Part shown: positions 55,226-63,847 of the stretch, one piece after another
Layout: each line of letters starts with the position of its first letter
How positions within the stretch are numbered: the stretch's first letter is position 1
Assembly: GCA_033763835.1 (NCBI GenBank)
Contig: JANRJS010000008.1
Coordinates: 232,138 to 296,137, forward strand
Length of the DNA: 64,000 nt
Direction of reading: 5' to 3'
DNA from: JAPKYZ01 sp033763835
Lineage (GTDB): Bacteria; Acidobacteriota; Terriglobia; Bryobacterales; Bryobacteraceae
Notes under the pieces: model-generated
Told to the model about the DNA's origin: nothing
What the model saw: the letters and a program-made list of their open reading frames with translations, nothing else
The model's database searches: none
Position numbers and translations under genes: made by a program

Positions 55226-55747
55226 ATGATTTGGGCGCTGGCTTTACTCGCGCAGGACGTGATCCGCACCTGCGCGTGCGATGCCGCCGTCCCCGAGACG
55301 CTCGCCCAGCGGCAGTGCAGTCTGTCGAACGAAGCGGAGAAACAGCCGCCCATGCCCCCGGTCTTCTTTCTCAAGGACATTAATCCTCGCAAGGCGAACC
55401 GCACGCTCGCCCTGCCGCGAACGCATGGACCGGGGCGTTATTCGCTCGACCAACTGACGCCCGCCGAGCGCACGCAACTGTGGTCCGCAGCCATCGCCAA
55501 GGCCAAGGAGTTGTGGGGCGGCGAGTGGGCGGTCGCCTACAATGGGGACAGGGTGCGGACGCAGTGCCATATCCACATCCATATCGGCAAACTCAACTCG
55601 GCCGCCCGCTTGAGCGAATTCCTCGAAGTCGCGTCGCCCGCCCAAATTCCCGCGCCCATCGGCAACGGCATCTGGATTTACGGAGCAGGAGGTAAGTTGC
55701 GCGTGCACACCGGCGAACAGATAACGGAGACGGCCCTGATCCGGTAA
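55226..55747 (+). CDS. HIT-superfamily protein, CDP-diacylglycerol pyrophosphatase-like
   Basis: 173-residue protein with a hydrophobic N-terminus (MIWALALLAQ) that may act as a signal. The histidine motif reads CHIHIHIG (residues 114-121), the H-x-H-x-H of HIT proteins, in the form seen in Cdh-type CDP-diacylglycerol hydrolases. FFLKDINPRKANRTLALP and RYSLDQLTPAERTQLW precede it. Four or more cysteines (RTCACDAA, RQCSL) suggest disulfides, in line with export. Substrate is probably a nucleotide-linked lipid or sugar. Confidence 0.7.
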   Translation: MIWALALLAQDVIRTCACDAAVPETLAQRQCSLSNEAEKQPPMPPVFFLKDINPRKANRTLALPRTHGPGRYSLDQLTPAERTQLWSAAIAKAKELWGGEWAVAYNGDRVRTQCHIHIHIGKLNSAARLSEFLEVASPAQIPAPIGNGIWIYGAGGKLRVHTGEQITETALIR

Positions 55748-55765
55748 GCCGGTCGGGCCCGCAGC

Positions 55766-57307
55766 ATGAGCTTACTCGAAATCGCAAAGTTACCCACCGC
55801 GGAGAATTCCGCGATCCACTTGAACCCCATCGATAACGTCGCCGTGGCCCGCGTTCCCTTAAGCGCCGGGCAAACGTTACGCATAGCCGGCCTGGAGTGT
55901 ACGGCGCGCGAGGCAATCCCAATGGGTCACAAGATAGCCCTCGTCGAAATCGCGCCGGGCGAGCATGTCCGCCGTTACGGCCAGAACATCGGTGTCGCTA
56001 AGGTCACGATTTATCCCGGCGACCGCGTGCATACGCACAACCTCGCTTACGAAGATCATGCGACCGAGTTCAAGTTCCCGGCGGCGGAGCGCGCATTTCC
56101 CGCTCCACCCGCGAACATGCCGACGTTTCTCGGTTTCGAGCGCGAGGACGGGCGCGCCGGCACGCGCAACTACATCGCTGTCGTCGCGGCGTCGAACTGC
56201 GCGGCGCATACGGCGGAATTAATCGCCGCCAGCTTCGCCGGAGAAACGCTGCCGCCCAACGTCGATGGCGTCGTTGCGTTCCCGCACGGCGAAGGTTGCG
56301 GGCACTCGATCGGTCCCGATACGGTGCAGCTCCAGCGCACGCTCGGCGGCGTTCTGAATCATCCGAACGTCGCCGGGGCGATCATCCTCGGTTTGGGTTG
56401 CGAGGTAAATCAGATCGATCACTATCTGGGCGAGGGCGCGCCGCGCACGGACCGGCTGGTGGGCATGACGCTGCAAGGCGAGGGAGGCACTCGCGCGGCG
56501 GTGGAAAGCGCGCGCAAGGCGATCGCGAAAATGTTCGAGCGCGCCTCGGCGGAGAAGCGCGTTGAGATTCCAGCGTCGAAGTTATCGTTGGGTCTCAACT
56601 GCGGCGGATCGGATTCGTTCTCCGGCATCACCGCGAACCCGGCGCTGGGCTGGGCGAGCGACCGTCTGGCCGAACTCGGCGCTTCCGCGGTGCTCGCCGA
56701 AACCACGGAGTGTTTTGGCGCGGAGCATCTACTGGTCGAGCGCGCGCGCAATCGAGAGGTGGCGGAGCGCTTCCTGGGATTTATCGAAAGCTATCGCGCG
56801 TATTTGCGGCAGTGGGCCGGATCGAATTTCAACGACAATCCATCGCCCGGCAACAAAGAGGGTGGACTGTCGAACATTCTCGAAAAGTCGCTGGGCGCGA
56901 TGACCAAGGCCGGTACGTCAATGATGGCCGACGCCATCGATTACGCCGAGCGCGTGAAAACGCCCGGCTTCGTCTTCATGAACACGCCGGGATACGATCC
57001 GGTGTCGATCACGGGACTGGCGGCGGGTGGCGTCAACCTCATCGCCTTCACTACGGGGCGGGGCAGCGCGATCGGCTTTCCGACGATTCCGGTTATCAAG
57101 ATCGCGACGAACACACCCATGTATAAGCGGATGCGCGACAACATGGACGTCAACGCGGGCCGCATCGCCGACGGCGACGACACCGTGGCGGGCGTAGGCC
57201 GGGAGATTTTCGAGATGCTGTTGCGCGTCGCTTCCGGCGAAAAGACATGCGCCGAAAAGTTAGGTCATAAGGAGTTTGTGCCATGGCGCATCGGTCCGGT
57301 GCTTTAG
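55766..57307 (+). CDS. UxaA family altronate/galactarate dehydratase-like hydrolase
   Basis: 513-residue dehydratase of the UxaA/GarD family, with both the N-terminal SAF-like domain (residues 1-105) and the large C-terminal domain. GFEREDGRAGTRNYIAVVAASNC is the start of the C-terminal domain; GEGCGHSIGPD, GLGCEVNQID, LNCGGSDSFSG and FMNTPGYDPVSITGLAAGG are conserved. Catalyses dehydration of a sugar acid such as altronate in hexuronate catabolism, with Fe(II) or Mn(II). The other uxa genes are not in the window. Confidence 0.88.
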   Translation: MSLLEIAKLPTAENSAIHLNPIDNVAVARVPLSAGQTLRIAGLECTAREAIPMGHKIALVEIAPGEHVRRYGQNIGVAKVTIYPGDRVHTHNLAYEDHATEFKFPAAERAFPAPPANMPTFLGFEREDGRAGTRNYIAVVAASNCAAHTAELIAASFAGETLPPNVDGVVAFPHGEGCGHSIGPDTVQLQRTLGGVLNHPNVAGAIILGLGCEVNQIDHYLGEGAPRTDRLVGMTLQGEGGTRAAVESARKAIAKMFERASAEKRVEIPASKLSLGLNCGGSDSFSGITANPALGWASDRLAELGASAVLAETTECFGAEHLLVERARNREVAERFLGFIESYRAYLRQWAGSNFNDNPSPGNKEGGLSNILEKSLGAMTKAGTSMMADAIDYAERVKTPGFVFMNTPGYDPVSITGLAAGGVNLIAFTTGRGSAIGFPTIPVIKIATNTPMYKRMRDNMDVNAGRIADGDDTVAGVGREIFEMLLRVASGEKTCAEKLGHKEFVPWRIGPVL

Positions 57308-58197
57308 TTTTATTTCTCGCGGGCGCAGCGTTCGCGCAGACCGCAGTGAAGTCCGCGCTCGACAAGCCGACGCTCGAAGCGTACTTGCGCCACCTCAATA
57401 TGTGGAACCCGCAAGTGGCCGTCGAGATCTCCGATCCGAAACCGTCGAAGCTCGATGGCTTTCTCGATGTGCGAGTGCGGGCGTCGCTCGGGGCGCGGTC
57501 GATCGAAACGGATTACATGGTGACGAAGGACGGCCGCAAGATTGTCCAAGCCAATGTCTACGAGATCGACAAGAGTCCGTTCCAAGAGGACGTGGCGAAG
57601 TTGAAGCTCGACGGAGCGCCTTCGCAAGGTAAACCGAACTCGCTACTGACGGTGGCGGTGTTCAGCGACTTTCAATGCACGTACTGCCAGGCGCTGGCGA
57701 AAACCCTTCGCGAGAACCTTTTGAAGACCTATCCCGACAAGGTGCAACTCGTCTTTAAGGACATGCCGCTCGATTCGCTGCATCCATGGGCGCGAACCGC
57801 GGCGGCGGCGGGGCGCTGCGTGTACCAGTCGAGCGCAGAAAAGTTCTGGGTGTATCACGACTGGATTTTCGACAAGCAAGGGGAAATCACGGCCGAGAAT
57901 CTGAAGGCGAAAGTCGTCGAGTGGGCGGGGCAAAACGGGATCGACGGATTGCGGCTAGGCGCTTGCATGGAACAACCGGAGACGCTTGCCCTGGTCGAAA
58001 AGAGCGCCGCCGAGGGGCGGGCGCTGCGAGTCGGATCCACGCCGACGATGTTCATTAACGGGCGTCGCGTGCCCGGCAGCGTCCCATGGCCCGATCTGAA
58101 AAATCTGCTCGATCTCGAACTGGCGCACGCCGAAGCCTGCTGCTCGATCGAATTGTCGCCGGCCAAGCCCGCCGCCGGGACAAAAGGAAGCCAATGA
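57283..58197 (+). CDS. exported DsbA-like thioredoxin-fold protein
   Basis: 304-residue periplasmic oxidoreductase: signal peptide MAHRSGALVLFLAGAAFAQ; a helical N-terminal extension (to about 120) and a DsbA/DsbG-like thioredoxin domain with the active site CTYC (Cys132, Cys135) in VFSDFQCTYCQALA. The cis-Pro loop is GSTPTMFINGRRV. Two further Cys near the C-terminus (EACCSIE) are unusual. The start overlaps the uxaA end by 25 bp, with AGGAG nearby. Role: disulfide formation or thiol reduction in the periplasm. Confidence 0.85.
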   Translation: MAHRSGALVLFLAGAAFAQTAVKSALDKPTLEAYLRHLNMWNPQVAVEISDPKPSKLDGFLDVRVRASLGARSIETDYMVTKDGRKIVQANVYEIDKSPFQEDVAKLKLDGAPSQGKPNSLLTVAVFSDFQCTYCQALAKTLRENLLKTYPDKVQLVFKDMPLDSLHPWARTAAAAGRCVYQSSAEKFWVYHDWIFDKQGEITAENLKAKVVEWAGQNGIDGLRLGACMEQPETLALVEKSAAEGRALRVGSTPTMFINGRRVPGSVPWPDLKNLLDLELAHAEACCSIELSPAKPAAGTKGSQ

Positions 58198-59993
58198 AGA
58201 AGTCGATCCTACTGCTTGCGGTAGCGGCATGTGCGGCTTCGCGGATCGGCCTCGAACCCGCTCGCTATATCGAAGTGGTGAAGTATCTCTCGTCGCCGGA
58301 ATTGAAGGGGCGGGGCAACGGCACGCCGGAACTCGACAAGGCGGCGCGCTACTTAGCCGACCAGTACAAGGCGATTGGACTCGAGCCCGCGTTCGCCGCA
58401 AAGTTTCTGCAGCCGTTCACGCTCACGACGAACGCCAAGCTCGGTTCGAAGAACAAGTTCTCGGAATCGATTTCGAAAAAGAAGTTCGAGGTGGAGCGCG
58501 ATTTCGTTCCATTCAATTTCTCGTCGAGCGGCAAAGTTTCCGGGCCGGTGGTATTCGCCGGATACGGCATCACCGCCAAGGAGTACGGCTACGACGATTA
58601 CGGGAGCATCGACGTCGCGGGCAAGATCGTGCTCGTGCTCCGGTACGAGCCGCAAGAGTTCGACGAGAAGAGTGTGTTCGCGGGCCGCACGCAGACTCGC
58701 CACGCGCAGTTCGATTCGAAGGCGATCAACGCGAAAATGCACGGCGCGAAGGGCGTGATCCTGATCAATAACCCGGTCACGCATCCGAACGATATCGATC
58801 GCTTGGAAAAGTTCGGCCGTACCGCCGGACCTTCGGAAGCCGGAATTCCCTTCGTGCAAGTTAAGCCGGCCGCCGTCGAGAAGTGGTTCGACGAGTCGGG
58901 TAAGAGTCTGAAAGACATCGTCGAAGGCATCGACCGGGATTTGAAGCCGCGCTCGTTCGAATTCGCGAAAAGCGTGCGCGCCGATCTGGAACTCGACCTG
59001 GTTCGGGAGGCGAAGACGGTTTACAACGTGGGCGCATACCTGAAGGGCGAGACGGACGAATACCTGATCGTCGGCGCGCATTACGACCATCTGGGACTGG
59101 GCGAGCAGTTTTCGCTTGCGCCGTCGCAAACCGGAACTCCGCATGTCGGCGCGGACGACAATGCCTCCGGGTCTGCGGGCGTGGTGGAACTTGCGCGGTA
59201 CTTCGCGTCGCTCCCGAAACAGAAGCGGGGATTTCTGTTTGTAAATTTTGCGGGTGAGGAACTGGGCCTGCTTGGCTCGGCGTATCTCACGGAGCACTCG
59301 CCGCTCCCCATCGACAAGGCCGTCGCGATGCTCAACATGGACATGATCGGGCGGATGCGCGAGGACTCGGCGATCGTGGGCGGAGTCGGCACGGGATCGA
59401 GCTTCAAGGCGTTATTAGACCGGTTATCGGCAAAACACGCGCCGTTGAAGCTCGAGTACGCGGCGGAACAAAGCGGGATTGGTTCGTCGGATCACACGTC
59501 GTTTACCGCGAAGGGGATTCCCGTGTTGTTCTTCTTTACGGGGCTGCACATGGATTACCACCGCCCCACGGACACTTGGGACAAGATCAACGCCGAAGGC
59601 GCGATCGCCCTGCTTGAAGTTGTGGCCGGGGCGGCGGGGGAAATTGCCGGCGCGCCGGAACGTCCGGTTTTCCAAAAAATTGCCGAACCGGCGCCGCATT
59701 CGGGAACGGCGCCTTCTGGCGGCGGCTACGGCCCAAGTTTCGGTAGCGTCCCCGATATGGCATTTCAGGGCAAGGGCGTGAAGTTCTCCGATGTAAGGCC
59801 GGGCTCTCCCGCCGAAAAAGCGGGCCTGCGCGCGGGTGATATCATGACCGAATTCGACGGGAAAAAGATCGACAACCTGTACGACTTTACGTATGCGTTG
59901 CGCGGAAAACAGCCGGGCGACGAGGTGGAAGTGAAGTTCGTGAGAAGCGGTCAACCGTCGGCCGTGCGCGTTAAGTTGGAAGCCCGCCGCTAG
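58194..59993 (+). CDS. M28 family metallopeptidase with PA and PDZ domains
   Basis: 599-residue exported aminopeptidase. Signal MKKSILLLAVAACAASR; PA-type insertion around residues 130-230; M28 core with zinc ligands in VGAHYDHLGLG, GADDNASGSAG, FAGEELGLLGSAY, LNMDMIGRM and GSSDHTSF; C-terminal PDZ domain (KFSDVRPGSPAEKAGLRAGD and ITEFDGKKI-like). ATG 58194 overlaps the preceding stop (ATGA) behind AAAAGGAAG. Family members release N-terminal amino acids from peptides in the periplasm. Confidence 0.9.
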   Translation: MKKSILLLAVAACAASRIGLEPARYIEVVKYLSSPELKGRGNGTPELDKAARYLADQYKAIGLEPAFAAKFLQPFTLTTNAKLGSKNKFSESISKKKFEVERDFVPFNFSSSGKVSGPVVFAGYGITAKEYGYDDYGSIDVAGKIVLVLRYEPQEFDEKSVFAGRTQTRHAQFDSKAINAKMHGAKGVILINNPVTHPNDIDRLEKFGRTAGPSEAGIPFVQVKPAAVEKWFDESGKSLKDIVEGIDRDLKPRSFEFAKSVRADLELDLVREAKTVYNVGAYLKGETDEYLIVGAHYDHLGLGEQFSLAPSQTGTPHVGADDNASGSAGVVELARYFASLPKQKRGFLFVNFAGEELGLLGSAYLTEHSPLPIDKAVAMLNMDMIGRMREDSAIVGGVGTGSSFKALLDRLSAKHAPLKLEYAAEQSGIGSSDHTSFTAKGIPVLFFFTGLHMDYHRPTDTWDKINAEGAIALLEVVAGAAGEIAGAPERPVFQKIAEPAPHSGTAPSGGGYGPSFGSVPDMAFQGKGVKFSDVRPGSPAEKAGLRAGDIMTEFDGKKIDNLYDFTYALRGKQPGDEVEVKFVRSGQPSAVRVKLEARR

Positions 59994-60024
59994 CTTCTAA
60001 AGGTCAAACACTCGGAGGACGATA

Positions 60025-60675
60025 ATGCTGAAGATGCCCGTCGTTTCGGTCCCGGCTTCGGCCTGGAAACTGCCGCCGCTGATCTTACATCCGTTCGCCG
60101 AATCCGCCGGTCCGGACAAACTCGTCGAAAGCTCCCGCGCCAGCCTGATGCTGCAAGGGCTGATTCCGGCGGGCCATCTCACCAAGATGGAACTCGACGA
60201 GCGGTTGCTCTCGGGCCGGTATTGCGAAGTCAAGATGTTGTTCTATGTCGGCCGCGACCTAATGCGATGGATCGACCAGTGCCTGGATTTGGCGTCGCGC
60301 GACGAGCGACTTAAAAACGCCGGGATGTGCTATCAGTCGTTCGCCGCCCTGCTGGTGGACGAGCCGCCTCGAAAAGTTCGAGAGAAGCTCAAGAAGTGGG
60401 GAGTGGCCGATTACAAATCGATTTTCTCCCGGGCGCTGGGATTAAACGCGATTTTCGCGGAATTACCCGAAAGAGATTCGCTTTCCGAGGAATTCGTGCG
60501 GCATTATTACCGCTATGCCGACCAGCTTTACTTATCCCGCCAACTACTCTGGGCGTTCACCGACATTAAACCGCATCAGTTCGATTTCGACCTGTACGCT
60601 TCGGGCGAGTACTCGCGGATGCTTGAACGCGAATGGGGCGAGGATTTCGCCCGCGAAGAGATCGAACCCGACTAG
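60025..60675 (+). CDS. hypothetical protein
   Basis: 216-residue cytosolic protein I do not recognise. Features: ILHPFAESAGPDKLVESSRA near the N-terminus, YCEVKMLFYVGRDLMRWIDQ, the CYQSFAALLVDEPPRKVREK segment, and an aromatic FVRHYYRYADQLYLSRQLLW. The C-terminus is acidic. GGAGG lies 8 nt before the ATG at 60025, so this gene, unlike many neighbours, has a leader. No motifs of a known enzyme; paralogous to nothing else in the window. Confidence 0.65.
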   Translation: MLKMPVVSVPASAWKLPPLILHPFAESAGPDKLVESSRASLMLQGLIPAGHLTKMELDERLLSGRYCEVKMLFYVGRDLMRWIDQCLDLASRDERLKNAGMCYQSFAALLVDEPPRKVREKLKKWGVADYKSIFSRALGLNAIFAELPERDSLSEEFVRHYYRYADQLYLSRQLLWAFTDIKPHQFDFDLYASGEYSRMLEREWGEDFAREEIEPD

Positions 60676-60679
60676 ACGG

Positions 60680-61162
60680 CTACTGATGGGCGCGCAGCGC
60701 CTCTTCCACTTCTTCGCCCGACTGTTCCATCGCGATCTGTGTCTCGCGCACCAACAGCGTCGATCCGTAGACTAAGCCTCCTACCGCAAGAATTCCGGCC
60801 AGCAGACCAAGAACTCCCGATACGCTAAATCCCAGCATCATTTCGTAATAACCGAGCGCCGAGCCCAGCACCGTAAGCAACGCCGCCGCCGCAAAGAATC
60901 CCAGCGCGCCGTAGATCAAACGCAATGCGCGCACCAGTAGCACGGACCGCTGCCGCAGCATCGCGAGCTGCTTCACGCGGCTGCCATAGGAGAGCGATTG
61001 CCGTTCGAAAGCCGGCAACTCCGCGTTGATGGCGCGCGTACGATCCACCACGCGGGCGATTCGATTCGCCGTCCCGAGAGCGAGCACCGAACAAGCGTTG
61101 GTGAGGATTGCGGGCGCTACTACGGTCGTGAGCACCGCGAAGGGCGTTGAGGGAACGTCCAC
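60680..61162 (-). CDS. DUF2721 family membrane protein
   Basis: 160-residue membrane protein: helix PFAVLTTVVAPAILTNACSV, then the family signature GTANRIARVVDRTRAIN, and two further helices (LIYGALGFFAAAALLTVLG and FSVSGVLGLLAGILAVGGLV). Function unknown for the family. Start GTG 61162 has TATACT ending 8 nt upstream, overlapping the promoter of the divergent LarA-like gene. Confidence 0.82.
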   Translation of the reverse strand: MDVPSTPFAVLTTVVAPAILTNACSVLALGTANRIARVVDRTRAINAELPAFERQSLSYGSRVKQLAMLRQRSVLLVRALRLIYGALGFFAAAALLTVLGSALGYYEMMLGFSVSGVLGLLAGILAVGGLVYGSTLLVRETQIAMEQSGEEVEEALRAHQ

Positions 61163-61170
61163 CTATCGAC

Positions 61171-61178
61171 AGTATAAT
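61171..61178. promoter_or_regulatory. overlapping divergent -10 hexamers (DUF2721 and LarA-like genes)
   Basis: TATAAT (61173-61178, plus) ends 6 nt before ATG 61185; TATACT (61176-61171, minus) ends 8 nt before GTG 61162. The hexamers overlap by 4 bp in a 22-bp gap with no ribosome binding site on either side. Confidence 0.6.
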
Positions 61179-61184
61179 CGGCGC

Positions 61185-62474
61185 ATGGAGTTTCCCCGGC
61201 TGCTCACCGTCCAGCAGCGTTTCCCAGACCGTAGCGTCGCCGACATCCCGCGCGCGATCGCCGAAGAATTGCGGCGCTCGCAATTCGCATCGAAGCTGAA
61301 GCCCGGATCCCGAGTGGCGATCGGCGTCGGCTCGCGCGGCATATCGAAGATCGCGACCATCGTGCGCAGCGTAGTCGAGTTCTGGAAATCGGCGGGCATG
61401 CGCCCGTTTCTTTTCCCAGCGATGGGCAGCCACGGAGCGGCGACGGCGGAAGGTCAAGCCGACGTACTCGCGCATTACGGCATTCACGAAGCGACGATGG
61501 GTTGTCCGGTGATCTCGTCGCTCGATGTCGTGAGCCTGGGGAAGACCGCCGACGGCATCGAGGCGTTCCTCGACAAGAACGCTTTCGACGCGGATGGCGT
61601 GATGCTGGTGGGCCGCGTAAAGTGGCATACCGATTTCGCGGGCAAGATCGAGAGCGGCCTGTTCAAGATGATGGCGATCGGGCTCGGGAAGTTCGCCGGC
61701 GCCCAGCGCTATCACACTTACGCGTACAAGCTCGGGCTCGAACAAGTGATCCGCACGGTCGGGCGGCAGGTGCTGGCGAGCGGCAAGATTTTGGGCGGGC
61801 TCGCGATTCTCGAAGACGCGAACCACGCGACGGCGCAGCTCACCGCCGTTCCGGTGGAGCGCATGGAAGAGGAAGAAGAACGGCTGCTCGCGTTGACAAA
61901 GAGTTGGATGGGGCGCGTGCCGGTGAAGGCGCTCGACATCCTGATTCTCGACGAGATCGGCAAGACGATTTCGGGCGCAGGCATGGATACCAAGGTGGTC
62001 AATCGCAGCGTCATGGGCGCCTACAACCCTTGGGACACCGCGCCGCCGATCGAGCGGATTTTCGTCCGCGGCCTCGCCGAAAACACTTATGGCAACGGCG
62101 TGGGTCTCGGCATGGCGGATGTCATCCACGACCGCTTGCTAGAAGGCATCGACTGGACGCCAACCTACATCAACTCATTCACCGCGTCGACGCCCGCCGC
62201 CGTTCGGACCCCGCCGCATTTCGCGAGCGACCGCGAATGTCTCGCGCGCCTGATGCCGACGGTGGGCAAGCTGGACCCACAGTCCGTGACGATCGCCTGG
62301 ATCAAGAACACCTTAGAACTCGGGCTGCTGCGGATGAGCGAAAACCTGCGCGACGAAATCGAAACCAATCCGAACCTGGAGATCATCGAACAAGCGGAGC
62401 CGTTTGATTTCGACTGCGACGGCAACCTAGCGGGAGTGTCGTGTCCGAAGAGCGCCGAGCTATCGATCGCCTGA
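61185..62474 (+). CDS. LarA-like (DUF2088, nickel-pincer) racemase/epimerase family protein
   Basis: 429-residue protein of the lactate racemase superfamily (DUF2088). RVAIGVGSRGISKI, FPAMGSHGAATAEGQ, GRVKWHTDFAGKIESGLFKM, the IGLGKFAGAQRYH segment and LDILILDEIGKTISGAGMD are characteristic of a LarA paralogue group. Its His/Lys positions differ from classical LarA, so lactate is not assured. Members of this superfamily may use the nickel-pincer nucleotide, whose sulfur step is done by LarE, also encoded in this window (42261-43106). Start ATG 61185; TATAAT ends 6 nt upstream. Confidence 0.82.
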   Translation: MEFPRLLTVQQRFPDRSVADIPRAIAEELRRSQFASKLKPGSRVAIGVGSRGISKIATIVRSVVEFWKSAGMRPFLFPAMGSHGAATAEGQADVLAHYGIHEATMGCPVISSLDVVSLGKTADGIEAFLDKNAFDADGVMLVGRVKWHTDFAGKIESGLFKMMAIGLGKFAGAQRYHTYAYKLGLEQVIRTVGRQVLASGKILGGLAILEDANHATAQLTAVPVERMEEEEERLLALTKSWMGRVPVKALDILILDEIGKTISGAGMDTKVVNRSVMGAYNPWDTAPPIERIFVRGLAENTYGNGVGLGMADVIHDRLLEGIDWTPTYINSFTASTPAAVRTPPHFASDRECLARLMPTVGKLDPQSVTIAWIKNTLELGLLRMSENLRDEIETNPNLEIIEQAEPFDFDCDGNLAGVSCPKSAELSIA

Positions 62475-62617
62475 TCCGCCAAATCGACGACGTCGACAAG
62501 ATGCGGAACCAAGTTCCGCGGCGCATCTGGATTCTCTTCGCCTGCGTAATCCTATTCGGCGCCTGCCTGATGATCTTCGCTTTGCGTTTCGGCAGGCGCG
62601 ACCGTCCGATTCGGTAA
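62441..62617 (+). CDS. 58-residue single-span membrane protein
   Basis: Small gene of 58 codons from GTG 62441, overlapping the end of the LarA-like gene by 34 bp and ending 1 nt before the methyltransferase ATG. Charged N-terminus (SEERRAIDRLIRQIDDVDKM), one hydrophobic helix (IWILFACVILFGACLMIFAL) and a basic tail (RFGRRDRPIR), giving N-out or C-in topology by the positive-inside rule. Its tight fit between two genes and normal codon use support it. Function unknown. Confidence 0.7.
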   Translation: MSEERRAIDRLIRQIDDVDKMRNQVPRRIWILFACVILFGACLMIFALRFGRRDRPIR

Positions 62618-62618
62618 G

Positions 62619-63296
62619 ATGACCGCCCTGACACCCAATCGCATGGGTTGGGAAGCTCAAGAGCTTAACGCGGTGAGCCTGGTGTTCGTCGACTTTTGTG
62701 CACCAGACGTTACCGCCCTCGACATCGGGGCGGGAGAGGGCCTGGCCAGCCGGGCGGCGGTGGCGGCGGGCGCGCGCGTGTTCGCCAACGATCTCCGTAC
62801 GGTCGAGATTTTCGGTGCGATCTCGAAGCCCGGGCGGTTTCCGCGGGACATCGCCTTCGATCCCGAGTCGCTCGACGCCGTTCATTCCTCCAGCGTGTTT
62901 CATTTTCTGAACGGTAAGGATCTCGCGCGCGGATTTCGGTTGATCGCCCGCTGGCTGCGGCCCGGCGGAAAGTTGTTTGTTCACGCGGCGTCGCCCTATC
63001 AGGCTCCTTTTGCCGATTTCGTGCCCGAGTACGAGCGGCGAGTGGCGGCGGGTGAACCGTGGCCCGGCTGGGTCCCGAAGATCGCCCGCTACTCGGCGCA
63101 TCGTAAGCTGGGGCAGATGCCGGGGTCGATCCACTTGCTCGACGATCGAGTCTTGCGGCGGGAAGCGGAGGCCGCAGGTCTTGCCGTCGAACGCGCGTTT
63201 CTTTACCGGCGCGACGATCTGCCCCGTAGTCTTCATCTCGACGGAAGAGAGTGTGCTGGGCTTATCGCAAGGAAAGACGCATGCAAGGCAAGCTAG
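62619..63296 (+). CDS. class I SAM-dependent methyltransferase
   Basis: 225-residue methyltransferase with a Rossmann-like fold: ALDIGAGEGLASRAAVAAGA binds SAM, VHSSSVFHFLNGKDLARGFR is motif III-IV, and LRPGGKLFVHAASPYQAPFA follows. The substrate-recognition part is not one I can assign. It starts 1 nt after the small membrane protein and overlaps the YdeI-like gene by 16 bp, so it is in an operon with the LarA-like gene. Confidence 0.85.
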   Translation: MTALTPNRMGWEAQELNAVSLVFVDFCAPDVTALDIGAGEGLASRAAVAAGARVFANDLRTVEIFGAISKPGRFPRDIAFDPESLDAVHSSSVFHFLNGKDLARGFRLIARWLRPGGKLFVHAASPYQAPFADFVPEYERRVAAGEPWPGWVPKIARYSAHRKLGQMPGSIHLLDDRVLRREAEAAGLAVERAFLYRRDDLPRSLHLDGRECAGLIARKDACKAS

Positions 63297-63847
63297 CGTC
63301 CCTGGAACGGGTACCGGTCGAGACTCGCGCGGCTTGGCGCGCTTGGCTGCGTGAGAACTACCGCCGCCCGGATTCGGTTTGGGTAGTCACTTACAAGAAG
63401 TATTCGGGTAAGCCTTACGTCGCCTATGACGAACTGGTGGAGGAAGCGCTCTGCTATGGGTGGATCGACAGCGTCGGCGGTAAGGTCGACGACGAGCGCA
63501 CGATGCTGTTGTTTTCGCCACGCCGCAAGGGCAGCGTTTGGTCGAAGCCCAACAAGGAGCGCGTGGCGCGGCTGATCGCCAATGGCTCGATGCGAAAGCC
63601 GGGGCTCGACAAAATTGAGGCGGCGAAGGCGGATGGGAGTTGGGCGGCGCTCGACGACGTCGATGCGATGATCTTGCCCGACGATCTGGCGGCGGCGCTG
63701 CGAGCCAATCCAGCGGGGCAAGCGGCGTGGGACGCGCGAACGGACTCTCGTAAGAAGCAGGCGCTGCAATGGTTGACGAGCGCGAAACGTCCGGAGACCC
63801 GGGCCGCCCGGATCGAAAAACTCGCGAGCGGCGCTACGCTGCCTTAA
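63281..63847 (+). CDS. YdeI/OmpD-associated family protein
   Basis: 188-residue cytosolic protein of the YdeI/OmdA type: RAWLRENYRRPDSVWVVTYKK, VEEALCYGWIDS, and LLFSPRRKGSVWSKPNKERV are the family signatures, with LPDDLAAALRANPAGQAAWD in the C-terminal part. Function is poorly known; linked to envelope stress or ligand binding in some bacteria. Start ATG 63281 has AAGGAAAG upstream. It overlaps the convergent FAH gene by 14 bp. Confidence 0.88.
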   Translation: MQGKLASLERVPVETRAAWRAWLRENYRRPDSVWVVTYKKYSGKPYVAYDELVEEALCYGWIDSVGGKVDDERTMLLFSPRRKGSVWSKPNKERVARLIANGSMRKPGLDKIEAAKADGSWAALDDVDAMILPDDLAAALRANPAGQAAWDARTDSRKKQALQWLTSAKRPETRAARIEKLASGATLP

